Source of the DNA: Bacillota bacterium
Lineage (GTDB): Bacteria; Bacillota; UBA4882; UBA8346
Assembly: GCA_023394955.1 (NCBI GenBank)
Contig: JAEWZY010000066.1
Location: forward strand, 1 to 64,000
Length of the DNA stretch: 64,000 nt
Reading direction: 5' to 3'
Position 1 is the first letter of the stretch, and each line of letters starts with the position of its first letter. Below, piece after piece: positions 34,187 through 43,688 of this stretch. A program made the translations under genes and the position numbers. The notes under the pieces are model-generated. The model was given only the letters and a program-made list of their open reading frames with translations, was not told where the DNA came from and did not search any database.

Positions 34187-36382
34187 ATGGTGCGGGTCCG
34201 TAAAATTCTAACCGGAATATTGTTAATCCTAGTATTAGCTTCGGGCGGTTCTTTGGTAGCCGAATCTAAAAAACAAGTGTTAATCATCGATATCCCTCGG
34301 CTAACTTTTGAAGATCTAAACAATACATCCCATCTCAAGGATTTTCTAAATAGTGGAGCCGTTGGTTTAATGACGGTTCCGGTTACTGATCCGGTAACAC
34401 TTGAAAAAATTTATTTGGGATTTAATAGCGGGACCCAGCTAAGACCATTGCCGGAGGAGAGTTTATTACTATTAAATACCGCTGAGCTCTATAAGCAACT
34501 TCCGGCCGGTGAGCTATATCACTCGCTAACCGGTTACCAACCTCCTAAAAACGGCGGGATTCATCTCCGTCTCGCCAAGATAATCCAGCTCAACCCCGGT
34601 TCAATCAGTCAGAACATTGGTCGCTTGGGTTGGCGTCTCCATCGCCATTCTTTCCGGACAGCAGTTATTGGCAATTCCGACACCGATATTCCTAACCGGG
34701 GAGGCGCTCTTTTACTAATGGACGAAAAGGGCCAGGTTGATTTGGCGGCTTTGGGAAAGGAGACCTTAAAAATTGACCCGGATTTTCCCTTCGAAAAGAT
34801 CACCGATGATGCGAAGATTCTCTCCTATTGGCAGGAGTTTAAAGAAGAAGCCGATGTAATTGTGATTACCCTGGGAGATTTGGAACGGTTGGAAAAATTC
34901 GGTTTATACCTGAGCGACCAACGCTGGAATTTTTACCGGCGTTCGGTAATGAATCGGTACGATCGGCTTTTTGAAAAATTACGGACGACAATTGATGTTA
35001 AATCTACCTTAACGCTAATTTTTACCGGGATCCCGCCGCAACGAAAAGCAAAAATTGGCGAAAAGGTAATGCCGGTGGCCCTTAATGGGCCGGGATTCAA
35101 GCCCGGAATCATTTATTCCCATAGCACTCGAAAAGCCGGGGTGGTTACCGAATACGACCTCCCGGCAACGATCCTGAAATTCCTGGGGATCGAGAAATTT
35201 GGGCGATTTACCGGAAAAAGTTTAGAGTCGGTCCCGGGAGATTGGCGGCAAGTGGCCCGTCTCCGTTCCGAGTTGATCCGGAATTACCAAATCAGATGGC
35301 CCTTGCTCACCGGATATGCCTACTTGTTAATGGGTTCTCTTTTAGCCGGAGTAGCCGCTTTAATCTTTAAACCGCGTCCCATTTATTTCAAGGCGCTGAC
35401 TTATATCTATTTGTCATTACTGTTGATTCCAGCCGCATTTTTAATTGAGGGGGCGTTTAATCCGTTAAATTGGTTGTCGGTGATGGCCGGGACTATAGTG
35501 TTGGTCGCCATCTTATTGACTGCAGCGTTTTGGGCCGGGGGTAAAGATCCTTTTCGGATGCTCGCGTTAATCTCTCTTACAACAGTAATCCTAATCATAA
35601 CCGACGGGCTTAACAACGGGTTTTTGGAAGCCGGATCTTTTTTGGGTTATTCTATAGTGGCAGGGGCTCGTTTCTATGGGATCGGCAATGAATATTTGGG
35701 ATTTTTCTTAGGAGCATATACGGTCTTTCTGGCCCTTAGCTTTAAGACAACGGACAAGCGGCAAGGGAAATTGCTAACACTGGTAACTTGGCTGCTGGCT
35801 TTGGTGGTCTCCCATCCGAATTTTGGGGCTAATATCGGCGGCGGGAGTACGGTAATCCTCGGATTGGGAATTACCAACCTTCTGCTTTTGAAAAAACGAA
35901 TCAACCTCAGCGAGGTCGCCGGGCTATTCATTTCCTTAATCGTCTTATTAACTTTAGTAGGCCTTTGGGACTATTGGATTAGTAAAAACAGTATCTCCCA
36001 TTTTGGACAGTTGTTATTCCTAATAAAAGAGGAAGGTTTTCCGGTAATCAAAGAAATGATTAATAGAAAATGGGAGATGAACCGGAGACTTATTAATTAT
36101 ACACCTTGGTCCAAAGCTTTGTTAGGCCTTTTAATTTTAATTCCGTTGCTTTATTACAAACCGTCCCAAAAGATTATCGAGCTTTTAAAGAAATATCCGG
36201 AGCAGCTTAAAGGGTTTCTGGGTCTGGTTTTTACCGCCATTATCGCCTTGGTCTTGAACGATTCCGGAATTGTCGCCGCAGCGATGATGTTTATCTTTGG
36301 TGGTATTTTATTACTCCTGGTGTTGTTTGATGAACGGGACAAAAGGAGTGATTACAGTGTCGATGTCCAAGATCGGGATTGA
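34187..36382 (+). CDS. Alkaline-phosphatase-fold membrane protein
   Basis: A 731-aa protein. After a signal or anchor (about 7-25), residues about 28-365 look like an alkaline phosphatase/sulfatase-type fold: QVLIIDIPRLTFEDL with the first metal Asp position, DVIVITLGDLERL, and a C-terminal TEYDLPATILKFLGI, typical of this superfamily. Residues about 380-715 hold roughly ten membrane helices. The full metal site is not obvious, so catalysis is doubtful. It overlaps the next gene by 26 bp; the two probably form one surface system of unknown role. Confidence 0.7.
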   Translation: MVRVRKILTGILLILVLASGGSLVAESKKQVLIIDIPRLTFEDLNNTSHLKDFLNSGAVGLMTVPVTDPVTLEKIYLGFNSGTQLRPLPEESLLLLNTAELYKQLPAGELYHSLTGYQPPKNGGIHLRLAKIIQLNPGSISQNIGRLGWRLHRHSFRTAVIGNSDTDIPNRGGALLLMDEKGQVDLAALGKETLKIDPDFPFEKITDDAKILSYWQEFKEEADVIVITLGDLERLEKFGLYLSDQRWNFYRRSVMNRYDRLFEKLRTTIDVKSTLTLIFTGIPPQRKAKIGEKVMPVALNGPGFKPGIIYSHSTRKAGVVTEYDLPATILKFLGIEKFGRFTGKSLESVPGDWRQVARLRSELIRNYQIRWPLLTGYAYLLMGSLLAGVAALIFKPRPIYFKALTYIYLSLLLIPAAFLIEGAFNPLNWLSVMAGTIVLVAILLTAAFWAGGKDPFRMLALISLTTVILIITDGLNNGFLEAGSFLGYSIVAGARFYGIGNEYLGFFLGAYTVFLALSFKTTDKRQGKLLTLVTWLLALVVSHPNFGANIGGGSTVILGLGITNLLLLKKRINLSEVAGLFISLIVLLTLVGLWDYWISKNSISHFGQLLFLIKEEGFPVIKEMINRKWEMNRRLINYTPWSKALLGLLILIPLLYYKPSQKIIELLKKYPEQLKGFLGLVFTAIIALVLNDSGIVAAAMMFIFGGILLLLVLFDERDKRSDYSVDVQDRD

Positions 36383-37874
36383 AGAAGGCTTAACCATTGA
36401 AAGTCTGGTCAAGGAGTTGATTAATGCTCCGGGGGATCAGGTAATCTTAGAAGTTTCTAAAAATGCGACATTGTTAAATAACGAAATTAATTTAAGACTT
36501 TTAAAATTCTATGCGGAAGAAGAAGAAAAGGAGCTCTTCATTAATTCGGCTGATCATTATTTAAACGGTCTGGCCCATAAATTTGGCATCGCTACTTTAA
36601 AAGAGAATTACCCAATTTTCCCCAGGCGCAGGACTATACCGGAGCGGACTTATCAAAAGGCTGAGATAGAGATCGCCGCTTCTCCCGAAACCGGTGCGGA
36701 TGCGGTGGGTCTAGGATGGATCCAATTGCATGGCGGATTACAATTTGCCATCATAATCTCATTATTTAGTTTAATTTTAGCTAGTTGGTGGATCTTCCAA
36801 CCTCAGGCGGTGGTAATGGTCTATCCTAAGGAACAGACCCTTACTTTTTCCGCTAACGCCCAAATCGGTACTGCTTTTGATCCGCAAGAAATTTTGGCGG
36901 GCAAAGTTCCGGCGAAGATTATGGAAAAAGATAACCAGATCAGAGTCCAGACCGTAACCACAGGTTCGAAAGTGGTCGGCGTAACCCCGGCGGTAGGGCG
37001 GATTACTTTGATTAACAGCACCGGACAACCGGTGATCCTCCCCAAGGGCAGCGTCGCCTTTGGCAAAGCCGGAGTCCGGTTTTCAACCGACCAGGATGTA
37101 ATTGTTCCCAAGAGACAGACTAAATATCGGGACGGAATCGCTATCGGCGAAGAGTACGGTCGGGCTGAAGTAAATATCACCGCTGAACAAAAAGGAACCG
37201 TTGGCAATCAACCGGCAAAATCAATTATCAGCCTAAGCGGGAAATATCAGCGTTTTTTAAAGGTTATTAATGCCTCCCCCACTAGGAATGGCTCTGATAA
37301 AAAAGTAGCCGTGGTTACTCTGGCTGATGTAAAAAAGGGCGAGGATGAAGCTAAACGGCAGATGCAATTGGTGGGAAACGACGAGATTGCCACTCTGGCT
37401 GGGAAAGAGTACCTTTGCTTGCCCGAACTGGTCCGGACGGAAATTATGAGAGTCAAGAATACGCCCGATATCGGAGGAGAAAGCGATCTGCTTCAAACAA
37501 CTCTCGATTACCGAATGATTGCCCTGAGTCCGTTAATTGATGATCTATTAAAATATTTAACCCGTAAATTCGAGGAAAATATCCCCCAGGGTTTCCGAGC
37601 CAAAAATGAATTGATAGTATTGACCGGAGCGCAGCCAAGCCGGATTGAAGACGGTAAAGCCCAAATAAGATTGACCGGCCGGGGTTCGATCCGGGGGATA
37701 TTGGAGCAAGGAAAAATTAAAAATTTAATCAAAGGGAAAACGAAGGAACAGGCTTCGAGTTTATTGACGCAGCAGAATGAAGTCTCCCGATATAAAATCG
37801 ATCTAAAAAATAATTCGAATCAATTACCGTCGTATACTTTTCAGATTAAAGTAGTTTTTCCGGCGGGAGGCTAA
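36357..37874 (+). CDS. Membrane-anchored baseplate J-like domain protein
   Basis: The protein has 505 aa from GTG 36357 (AAGGAG eight nt upstream). An N-terminal soluble domain (about 1-75) is followed by a basic segment, one membrane helix (FAIIISLFSLILASWWIF, about 125-145) and an extracytoplasmic part containing a baseplate J/gp47-like region: GTAFDPQEILAGKVPA, RITLINSTGQPVILPKGS, VRFSTDQDVIVPKRQ and AEVNITAEQKGTVGNQPA. The GTxxxxGN pattern is the family mark. Despite the name, there are no phage genes nearby; this is likely a cell-envelope protein working with its overlapping partner. Function unknown. Confidence 0.7.
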   Translation: MSMSKIGIEEGLTIESLVKELINAPGDQVILEVSKNATLLNNEINLRLLKFYAEEEEKELFINSADHYLNGLAHKFGIATLKENYPIFPRRRTIPERTYQKAEIEIAASPETGADAVGLGWIQLHGGLQFAIIISLFSLILASWWIFQPQAVVMVYPKEQTLTFSANAQIGTAFDPQEILAGKVPAKIMEKDNQIRVQTVTTGSKVVGVTPAVGRITLINSTGQPVILPKGSVAFGKAGVRFSTDQDVIVPKRQTKYRDGIAIGEEYGRAEVNITAEQKGTVGNQPAKSIISLSGKYQRFLKVINASPTRNGSDKKVAVVTLADVKKGEDEAKRQMQLVGNDEIATLAGKEYLCLPELVRTEIMRVKNTPDIGGESDLLQTTLDYRMIALSPLIDDLLKYLTRKFEENIPQGFRAKNELIVLTGAQPSRIEDGKAQIRLTGRGSIRGILEQGKIKNLIKGKTKEQASSLLTQQNEVSRYKIDLKNNSNQLPSYTFQIKVVFPAGG

Positions 37875-37886
37875 AATCAGATCATC

Positions 37887-38831
37887 ATGGAATTAAATAA
37901 GTTGGGATTTACCGGCCTATCTGTTTCAAAACTCTGTTTTGGGACCCTTACCGTTGGTCCGCACCAGAAAGACTTTCGACCGGAGGCGGCCGCGGATTTA
38001 TTCTGTCATGCCTTTCAATTGGGAGTCAATTTTTTTGATACCGCTGAAATTTATGGCGTCTATCGCCATTTAGCCCAGGCGTTACGGAAATTCCCGGAAA
38101 TGATTATTGCTTCGCGGTCTTATGCGGTAACCGCCTCCGAAATGCGGCGGAGTATTGAGAAAGCTCGTAAAGAGTTGAACCGTGATTATATCGACCTCTT
38201 CGGTTTGCATGAGGTGGAGAACGCCGCTGCGCTAAAAGGACATCGGGGAGCGCTTGATTACTTAACCAAGGCTAAAGCGGATGGAATTATCAAAGCGGTG
38301 ATGATTTCCACCCATACCGTGGCCGGGGTAAGAGCGGGAGCCACTGAACCGGCGGTTGATGTGATTCATCCGCTGATTAACCGGGATGGATTTGGAATTC
38401 GGGATGGTTCAGCCGCCGAGATGGTGACAGCGATTAGGACTGCTCGCGAATTTGGGAAGGGTATCTATGGAATGAAGGCGCTCGCCGGCGGGCATTTAAT
38501 TAATAATGCCCGGGCTGCTTTTGCTTTCATCAATAGCCTTAATTGCCTGGATGCTGTTGCCGTAGGTATGCAATCATTGGCAGAGGTCAAGTTGAACCTG
38601 GCATTATTAGCTGGTCTGCCGCCATTGCCGGATTTGGAGTCTCAAATCAGTCATGAACAACGCCAACTGCATGTTGCCGGTTGGTGCCAAGGCTGCGGCC
38701 GTTGTGTGACAAAATGTAGTTTTCAGGCGTTAACTTTGGTCAATGGCCAAGTCAGGGTTGACCGTGTAAAGTGCGTCCGTTGCGGATATTGTGCTCAAGC
38801 ATGTCCGGAGTTTTGTTTAAAAATTTGTTAA
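37887..38831 (+). CDS. Aldo/keto reductase fused to a 2x[4Fe-4S] ferredoxin
   Basis: The protein has 314 aa. Residues about 1-250 form an AKR barrel (FTGLSVSKLCFGTLTVG; FDTAEIYGVYRHL with Asp and Tyr; DLFGLHEVEN with His). The catalytic Lys position reads IIASRSYAV, so Arg seems to replace Lys. Residues about 265-314 form a ferredoxin with CQGCGRCVTKCSF and CVRCGYCAQACPEFC. Such fusions occur in anaerobes; substrate unknown. It starts 12 bp after the baseplate-like gene and stops just before ruvX. Confidence 0.88.
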   Translation: MELNKLGFTGLSVSKLCFGTLTVGPHQKDFRPEAAADLFCHAFQLGVNFFDTAEIYGVYRHLAQALRKFPEMIIASRSYAVTASEMRRSIEKARKELNRDYIDLFGLHEVENAAALKGHRGALDYLTKAKADGIIKAVMISTHTVAGVRAGATEPAVDVIHPLINRDGFGIRDGSAAEMVTAIRTAREFGKGIYGMKALAGGHLINNARAAFAFINSLNCLDAVAVGMQSLAEVKLNLALLAGLPPLPDLESQISHEQRQLHVAGWCQGCGRCVTKCSFQALTLVNGQVRVDRVKCVRCGYCAQACPEFCLKIC

Positions 38832-38841
38832 GGGGTTTTTC

Positions 38842-39267
38842 ATGCGGTGGATGGGATTAGATGTCGGCCAACGCCGAATCGGGATCGCCCTCAGCGATCC
38901 ATTGGAATTTTTCGCCCAAGGCCATTCGGTCTTGGAACGCCATAACTCACTGGCACGTGATTTGGAGAGCTTAACAGAGATCATCAGCGCGGAAATGGTT
39001 GAAGGGATTGTGGTTGGCTTACCTAAAAACTTAAATGGAACCGAGGGTGTTATGGCCGAAAAAATCCGGGAGTTTGGAGGTAAATTGGAGCGAAAAACCG
39101 GATTGCCGTTAGTTTTTTGGGACGAACGGCTTTCCACTGTCGCGGCTGAAAAGGTCCTTTTAGAGGCGGATCTCTCAAGAAAAAAAAGAAAACAAAAGAT
39201 CGACCAAGTAGCGGCGGTATTTATTCTCCAAAATTACCTCGATTTTCGGAAGCGGAAAAGAGACTGA
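38842..39267 (+). CDS. ruvX: Holliday junction resolvase RuvX/YqgF
   Basis: The protein has 141 aa with an RNase H-like fold: first Asp in MGLDVGQRRIGIALSDPL, then VVGLPKNLNGTEG, LVFWDERLSTVAAE (acidic residue), and C-terminal KRKQKIDQVAAVFILQNYL with the last Asp. It processes the 5' end of pre-16S rRNA and has Holliday junction activity in vitro. It is followed by the DUF1292 gene and mltG, the conserved Bacillota order. Confidence 0.96.
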   Translation: MRWMGLDVGQRRIGIALSDPLEFFAQGHSVLERHNSLARDLESLTEIISAEMVEGIVVGLPKNLNGTEGVMAEKIREFGGKLERKTGLPLVFWDERLSTVAAEKVLLEADLSRKKRKQKIDQVAAVFILQNYLDFRKRKRD

Positions 39268-39503
39268 ATAAATTGGTTTTTCGAAAAGACACGGTGATAG
39301 TTATCTTTTTTTAGAGAATTAAGATTGATTGAACGGGTACAATAGCTTTGGAATAAACCCGGTTCAATTTGATTAATATGGATATGTAACGACATTAGTC
39401 TTTGATAGATAACGGTTTGCAAATTCAGCATTGCTTTGGCATTGTGCAAATCAGATAGTTTTAATAATGTAGTTGCGTATATTAAAAAAATGGAGGCGTT
39501 AAG

Positions 39504-39794
39504 ATGGCGGAACAAGAAACAAACTGGATTACTTTAGTAGACGAGGATGGTCACGAACATCGTTTTAATCTCTTAAATGTATTGGAAGTTGATGGTTTGA
39601 AATATGCGGTCATGCTTCCCGAAGTCACTCCGGAAGAGGAAGAGGACGAAGAGGCGGTAATCTTTAGGATCGATACTGATGAAGCAGGAGAAGAAGTTTT
39701 GGTCGATATTGAGGATGATCAGGAATTCGCCAAGGTTTGTGAGGTTTTAGAGGATATGTACGAAGAGGATGAAGAGGAACCGGAAGAACAATAA
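39504..39794 (+). CDS. DUF1292 family protein (YrzB-like)
   Basis: A 96-aa very acidic protein: ITLVDEDGHEHRFNLLNVLEVDGLKYAVML, quoted by its ends ITLVDEDGHEHRF and KYAVMLPE, followed by Glu/Asp-rich tracts and FRIDTDEAGEEVLVDIEDDQ. Position between ruvX and mltG matches yrzB of Bacillus. Function unknown. GGAGG precedes ATG 39504. Confidence 0.92.
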   Translation: MAEQETNWITLVDEDGHEHRFNLLNVLEVDGLKYAVMLPEVTPEEEEDEEAVIFRIDTDEAGEEVLVDIEDDQEFAKVCEVLEDMYEEDEEEPEEQ

Positions 39795-39849
39795 GTTATT
39801 TGTCAGGGATTAAAATTTCTAGTATAATATTCTCCAGGAGGATGATCTA

Positions 39850-40956
39850 TTGGTGCGTCAAAGAATAACCTCTTGGATGAAGAATGCTAATTTTACTTCT
39901 CTAATAAAGTTTAATTCAAATTGCCTTTTTTCGAAGGCGGTTTGGAAGAAGCTTTGGCAAGACCACCCTCGTTTCGGGGGTGGGATCCTCATTTTCTCCA
40001 TTGTTGCGGCAATTTCAGTAGCGGCGTTTTTTTGGAACTTTTTTCCGTCTGATCCTGGTTCCGCTCAGTCACAGGTTTTTGAAGTGTCTTACGGTACTTC
40101 ATTGCGTCAAGTTGGAGCGCAATTACAAGCCCGCGGTTTAATCAGAAGCAGTTTGGTTTTTGAACTCTATGTCCGGTTAAACCCTAAAAAGCGTATGGTT
40201 AAAGCGGGAAGATGTAAGTTGGGACCCGGGATGAACTTGTTTCAAATTGTCAAAGAATTGAGACGGGGCATACCGGGACAAATTAGAATTACTGTTCCTG
40301 AAGGATTAACCACTAAAGAAGTAGCGGACCTTTTCGCGAGAAAGGGACTGGCTAACCGAGACCGTTTCATGACGCTCTTAAAAGACGATCAATTTATCAG
40401 CGGCATTATGGGGGATGGTTGGAAAGCCGATCCGGAAGGACATCTTTTTCCGGACACGTATGATTTCAGTCTTAACGTTAAGGAAGAAGAGATTATAGTT
40501 AAGATGCTGAAACGCTTTGACGAAGTCTTTGATGCCGAAGTCGGCGAAGTCACCCCGATTCGCAAACGACAAATTCTGATTATTGCGTCAATTGTCGAAA
40601 AAGAGGCTAAGAGAGCGGATGAACGCCAGGTAATTGCGGGTATTTTTTATAACCGGTTACGGCGGGGATATCCTTTGCAATCATGCGCCACGGTCCTATA
40701 TGCGTTGGGTAAACACAAGAAACGCCTTTATTATAAGGACCTGCAGGTTAATTCGCCTTATAACACTTATCTCTATAGCGGTTTGCCGCCGGGACCCATT
40801 GCCAACCCAGGATTAGCCTCGATTAGGGCGGCGGTTTCACCGGCCAAAGTCGATTATTTATACTTTGTGGCCAAGCCCGACGGGAGTCATATTTTTAGCA
40901 GCACTTACAAGCAGCATTTATTGGCTCAAAGAAAGGTTGAGCGTGGTAATTATTAG
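39850..40956 (+). CDS. mltG: Endolytic murein transglycosylase MltG
   Basis: The protein has 368 aa from TTG 39850 (AGGAGG eight nt upstream). A cytoplasmic tail, one membrane helix (about 37-57) and a YceG-like domain follow: VEVSYGTSLRQVGAQL type LysM-like subdomain, LEGHLFPDTYDF-type motif seen as PEGHLFPDTYDFS, catalytic Glu in IIASIVEKEAKRADE, and YNTYLYSGLPPGPIANPGL. It cuts nascent glycan strands to end their growth. Confidence 0.95.
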   Translation: MVRQRITSWMKNANFTSLIKFNSNCLFSKAVWKKLWQDHPRFGGGILIFSIVAAISVAAFFWNFFPSDPGSAQSQVFEVSYGTSLRQVGAQLQARGLIRSSLVFELYVRLNPKKRMVKAGRCKLGPGMNLFQIVKELRRGIPGQIRITVPEGLTTKEVADLFARKGLANRDRFMTLLKDDQFISGIMGDGWKADPEGHLFPDTYDFSLNVKEEEIIVKMLKRFDEVFDAEVGEVTPIRKRQILIIASIVEKEAKRADERQVIAGIFYNRLRRGYPLQSCATVLYALGKHKKRLYYKDLQVNSPYNTYLYSGLPPGPIANPGLASIRAAVSPAKVDYLYFVAKPDGSHIFSSTYKQHLLAQRKVERGNY

Positions 40957-40995
40957 TTTGTTTATAAGTGAAACTAACTTGATTTAGTTTTTAAA

Positions 40996-41026
40996 AACCG
41001 GGACTTTGAAAGCGGAGTTCCGGTTT
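40996..41026 (+). terminator. Possible terminator hairpin after mltG
   Basis: AAACCGG pairs with CCGGTTT, and an inner ACT/AGT pairs across a mismatch; the 3' side ends TTTATAAT, a poor U-tract. It may instead be a leader structure for the yqeG operon. Confidence 0.45.
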
Positions 41027-41044
41027 ATAATACAAACGAGAAAA

Positions 41045-41134
41045 ATGCGTAGCATGGGATTACTATTTAGCTTCATATTATCGGTTACCGGTATTATCAT
41101 TATGAATCAGGAATTGAAAGTAGATCAAGAATAA
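41045..41134 (+). CDS. Possible 29-aa membrane micropeptide upstream of yqeG
   Basis: ATG 41045 opens a 29-codon frame with one hydrophobic helix (MGLLFSFILSVTGIIIMNQ) and a charged tail, ending just before the AAGGAGG of yqeG. The ribosome site (GAGAAA) is weak. It might be a small gene or chance. Confidence 0.3.
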   Translation: MRSMGLLFSFILSVTGIIIMNQELKVDQE

Positions 41135-41144
41135 GGAGGCAAGG

Positions 41145-41651
41145 ATGCTCGAAAAATTATGCCCTAAGTTTCAAGCGGATTCTATTTTGGATCTTAATTT
41201 AGAAATGTTGGAAAAATCGGGGATTAAGGGTATCATTTTTGATTTGGACAATACCTTAGTAGAATGGAAGAAGGACACTCTAACTTCGGAAGTGATCGAC
41301 TTAATCTCCCGATTGAAAGATAAAGGGTTCAAATTGTGTATTCTTTCAAATGCTCTCGAACATCGGGTGGAAGCTGTTGCCCAAACCTTAAAAATCCCCT
41401 ATGTGTCCAGGGCTGTTAAACCCCGTAAATCACCTTTTCGGAAAGCTTTAGAGATTATGGACACCAAGCCCGGTGAAACGGCGATAGTTGGCGACCAGCT
41501 ATTTACCGATATTTTGGGTGGTAATCGGATGAAACTTTATACGATTTGGACTCCCCCGCTTAGTTCCACCGAATTTTTGAGCACCAGGGCCGTTCGGAAA
41601 ATCGAACGATTGGTAATCAAGGGATTTCAGAAGAAAGGGTTCTTAAAATGA
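41145..41651 (+). CDS. yqeG: YqeG family HAD-type phosphatase
   Basis: The protein has 168 aa, HAD superfamily class IIIA: nucleophile motif IIFDLDNTLVEWKKD, motif II CILSNA, motif III Lys in AVKPRKSPFRKAL and acidic IVGDQLFTDILGGNR. Similar to phosphatidylglycerophosphatase-type HADs; substrate in bacteria unsettled. It overlaps yqeH by 4 bp (ATGA), the conserved yqeG-yqeH-aroE order. Confidence 0.93.
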   Translation: MLEKLCPKFQADSILDLNLEMLEKSGIKGIIFDLDNTLVEWKKDTLTSEVIDLISRLKDKGFKLCILSNALEHRVEAVAQTLKIPYVSRAVKPRKSPFRKALEIMDTKPGETAIVGDQLFTDILGGNRMKLYTIWTPPLSSTEFLSTRAVRKIERLVIKGFQKKGFLK

Positions 41652-42751
41652 GTGTTGACTATTGCCGGGGTTGCGGCTGTGTAATGCAAAGCTCAAACCC
41701 GAATCAGCCAGGTTATATTCCGGAGGCGGTCCGGGGCAAAAATCAAGTTTGTCAAAGATGCTACCAAATGACCCATTACGGAAAAACCGGAACCATACAG
41801 TTGAATCAGGATCAAATCAAAGCCAATATTCAAAAAGCCATCGGATTAAGCCGGTTATCTGTGATCGTGGTTGATTATTCGGACTTAACCGGCACCCTGC
41901 CGGCTTGGTCCGCTTGGGTATCGGATAAACCTTACTTAATAGTGGTCAATAAAATTGATTTGTTGCCGGAGAGGACTAAGCCAGCCGAACTTCTGGAATA
42001 CCTTCATAATTATATAGCCGATAAATTTTCTAAAACGCCGATAGCCCTTATTTTAACCAGCGGGATCAAAGGAGACGGCGTAGGAGTATTATTGGACGAG
42101 ATCAAGAAAGCGACTGCTCCCGGAGATCGGATCGGATTAATGGGTATGACCAATGTTGGCAAATCATCCCTAATCAAACAAATGTTGGCGGTTGAAAAAT
42201 CTTCATTGGCGCCAACCATTTCTAAGTATCCCGGAACCACTCTCGGCTTGAGTAATTGGGGTATCCTCAAAGGCCGAAATACTTTGATCGACACTCCGGG
42301 GATGGCGGCGGAAGACCGGATGGGGGACTTGCTTTGTCCCGAATGCGCTAGCCGATTAGTTTCCGCCTCAAAAATAGGGCGTAAACTGTGGGGGATAAAA
42401 CCCCGAAAAGGTATGATCATCGGCAATTATTTCGGTATAGCGCAAATGGGTGATTCCGAAGCGGTGTTACTTACCTTTGTAGCTCCTGAACTACCGATCC
42501 ATCGGACCGATGGTTCCAAGATCGGTGATTTTTTAAAAAATGCCCCTGCATGGCTAGGTAAAATCTGCAAAAAGTGTTCTCAAAAATTAAGATGGAAGGA
42601 AGAGGATATAAGGCTGAACGCTAATAATGACTTGGGCGTTGCCGGGTTGGGTTGGTTTTCATTAAGGGGTGGGAATACTGAATTAAAAATATGGTATCCG
42701 GAGGGTCTTCGTTTGGAAATCAGGCCCGCTTTGGTTGGAAAGAAAAGATAA
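41648..42751 (+). CDS. yqeH: Ribosome biogenesis GTPase YqeH
   Basis: A 367-aa circularly permuted GTPase: zinc finger CRGCGCVMQ ... CQRCYQM at the N-terminus, then G4 (NKIDLL) before G1 (GMTNVGKSSL) and G3 (DTPGM). It functions in 30S subunit assembly. Start ATG 41648 overlaps yqeG, suggesting coupled translation. Confidence 0.96.
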   Translation: MSVDYCRGCGCVMQSSNPNQPGYIPEAVRGKNQVCQRCYQMTHYGKTGTIQLNQDQIKANIQKAIGLSRLSVIVVDYSDLTGTLPAWSAWVSDKPYLIVVNKIDLLPERTKPAELLEYLHNYIADKFSKTPIALILTSGIKGDGVGVLLDEIKKATAPGDRIGLMGMTNVGKSSLIKQMLAVEKSSLAPTISKYPGTTLGLSNWGILKGRNTLIDTPGMAAEDRMGDLLCPECASRLVSASKIGRKLWGIKPRKGMIIGNYFGIAQMGDSEAVLLTFVAPELPIHRTDGSKIGDFLKNAPAWLGKICKKCSQKLRWKEEDIRLNANNDLGVAGLGWFSLRGGNTELKIWYPEGLRLEIRPALVGKKR

Positions 42752-42806
42752 TGATAAATAGTCTGAACAAAAAGGAGTTTGGCGGGGAAAGACGAAATAC
42801 TAACAA

Positions 42807-43670
42807 ATGAATTCTTTGTTGATCAAAGGCGACACTCAAGTTCTGGCCGTGTTCGGCGACCCCATCGGCCACAGTCTTTCGCCGGTGATGCATAACGCCG
42901 CCTTTCAAGCCTTGGGTCTAGACTGTTTTTACATACCTTGCCATGTTCGGCCGGAACAATTAAGAACGGCGGTAATGGGGATTCGCGCTTTGAATTTCAA
43001 GGGGGTTAATGTTACGATTCCCCATAAGCAAGTAATAGTAAGTGAGCTGGATGAAGTTTTCGGCGATAGTCTGCTAAGCGGATCAGTTAATACTATTATC
43101 AACCGAAAAGGAAAACTCTACGGCGCCAGCACCGACGGAATCGGTTTGGTAAGGTCCCTCCAGGAAGAAGGCGATTTCCAAGTAGGTGGCAAGAATATAT
43201 TGATACTGGGGGCCGGAGGTTCGGCGGCTGCCATAATCTACCGTTTAATTGCAGAAGAAGTCGGTTCCATTACTCTTTTAAACCGCACTTTAAAAAATGC
43301 GACAACTCTAAGCCAAAAAGTGTTAAGTGATACCGGTTTCTCCCTAGATACGGGTGAGTTTAACCAATTAACCACTTTAGAATGGAACTCAATCGATTTG
43401 GTGATTAACGCCACCCCGGTTGGGCTGAAAGATCAAGGTTCATTAGTGCCGGAACAGTTATTGCGTCCGGAGTTATTCGTTTATGACTTAGTGTACCATG
43501 GGGGAACGAGCACCCCTTTTGTTGACCAAGCAGTCAAAGCGGGTTGTCGGGTTTTATCGGGGCTTTCCCTACTTTTGTATCAGGGCGCGGAAAGTTTTCG
43601 GTTATGGTTTGAAATGGACCCGCCGATAAAAGTTATGAGAGAGGTTTTGACAGCTTTTAAACAACCATAA
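42807..43670 (+). CDS. aroE: Shikimate dehydrogenase
   Basis: The protein has 287 aa and reduces 3-dehydroshikimate with NADPH. Substrate motif FGDPIGHSLSPVMHNAAF, catalytic Lys in VNVTIPHKQ, Asp in GASTDGIGLVRSL, NADP loop ILGAGGSAAAI, and DLVYHGGTSTPFVDQA. Third gene of the yqeG-yqeH-aroE cluster; the secretin-like gene starts 18 bp later. Confidence 0.96.
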   Translation: MNSLLIKGDTQVLAVFGDPIGHSLSPVMHNAAFQALGLDCFYIPCHVRPEQLRTAVMGIRALNFKGVNVTIPHKQVIVSELDEVFGDSLLSGSVNTIINRKGKLYGASTDGIGLVRSLQEEGDFQVGGKNILILGAGGSAAAIIYRLIAEEVGSITLLNRTLKNATTLSQKVLSDTGFSLDTGEFNQLTTLEWNSIDLVINATPVGLKDQGSLVPEQLLRPELFVYDLVYHGGTSTPFVDQAVKAGCRVLSGLSLLLYQGAESFRLWFEMDPPIKVMREVLTAFKQP

Positions 43671-43688
43671 TTAACGGAGGTCAATGTT

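Noticed and set aside
36357..37874. Prophage or tail-like injection system suggested by the baseplate J-like domain
   Set aside because: The protein has a membrane helix and no tail, sheath, tube or integrase genes are near.
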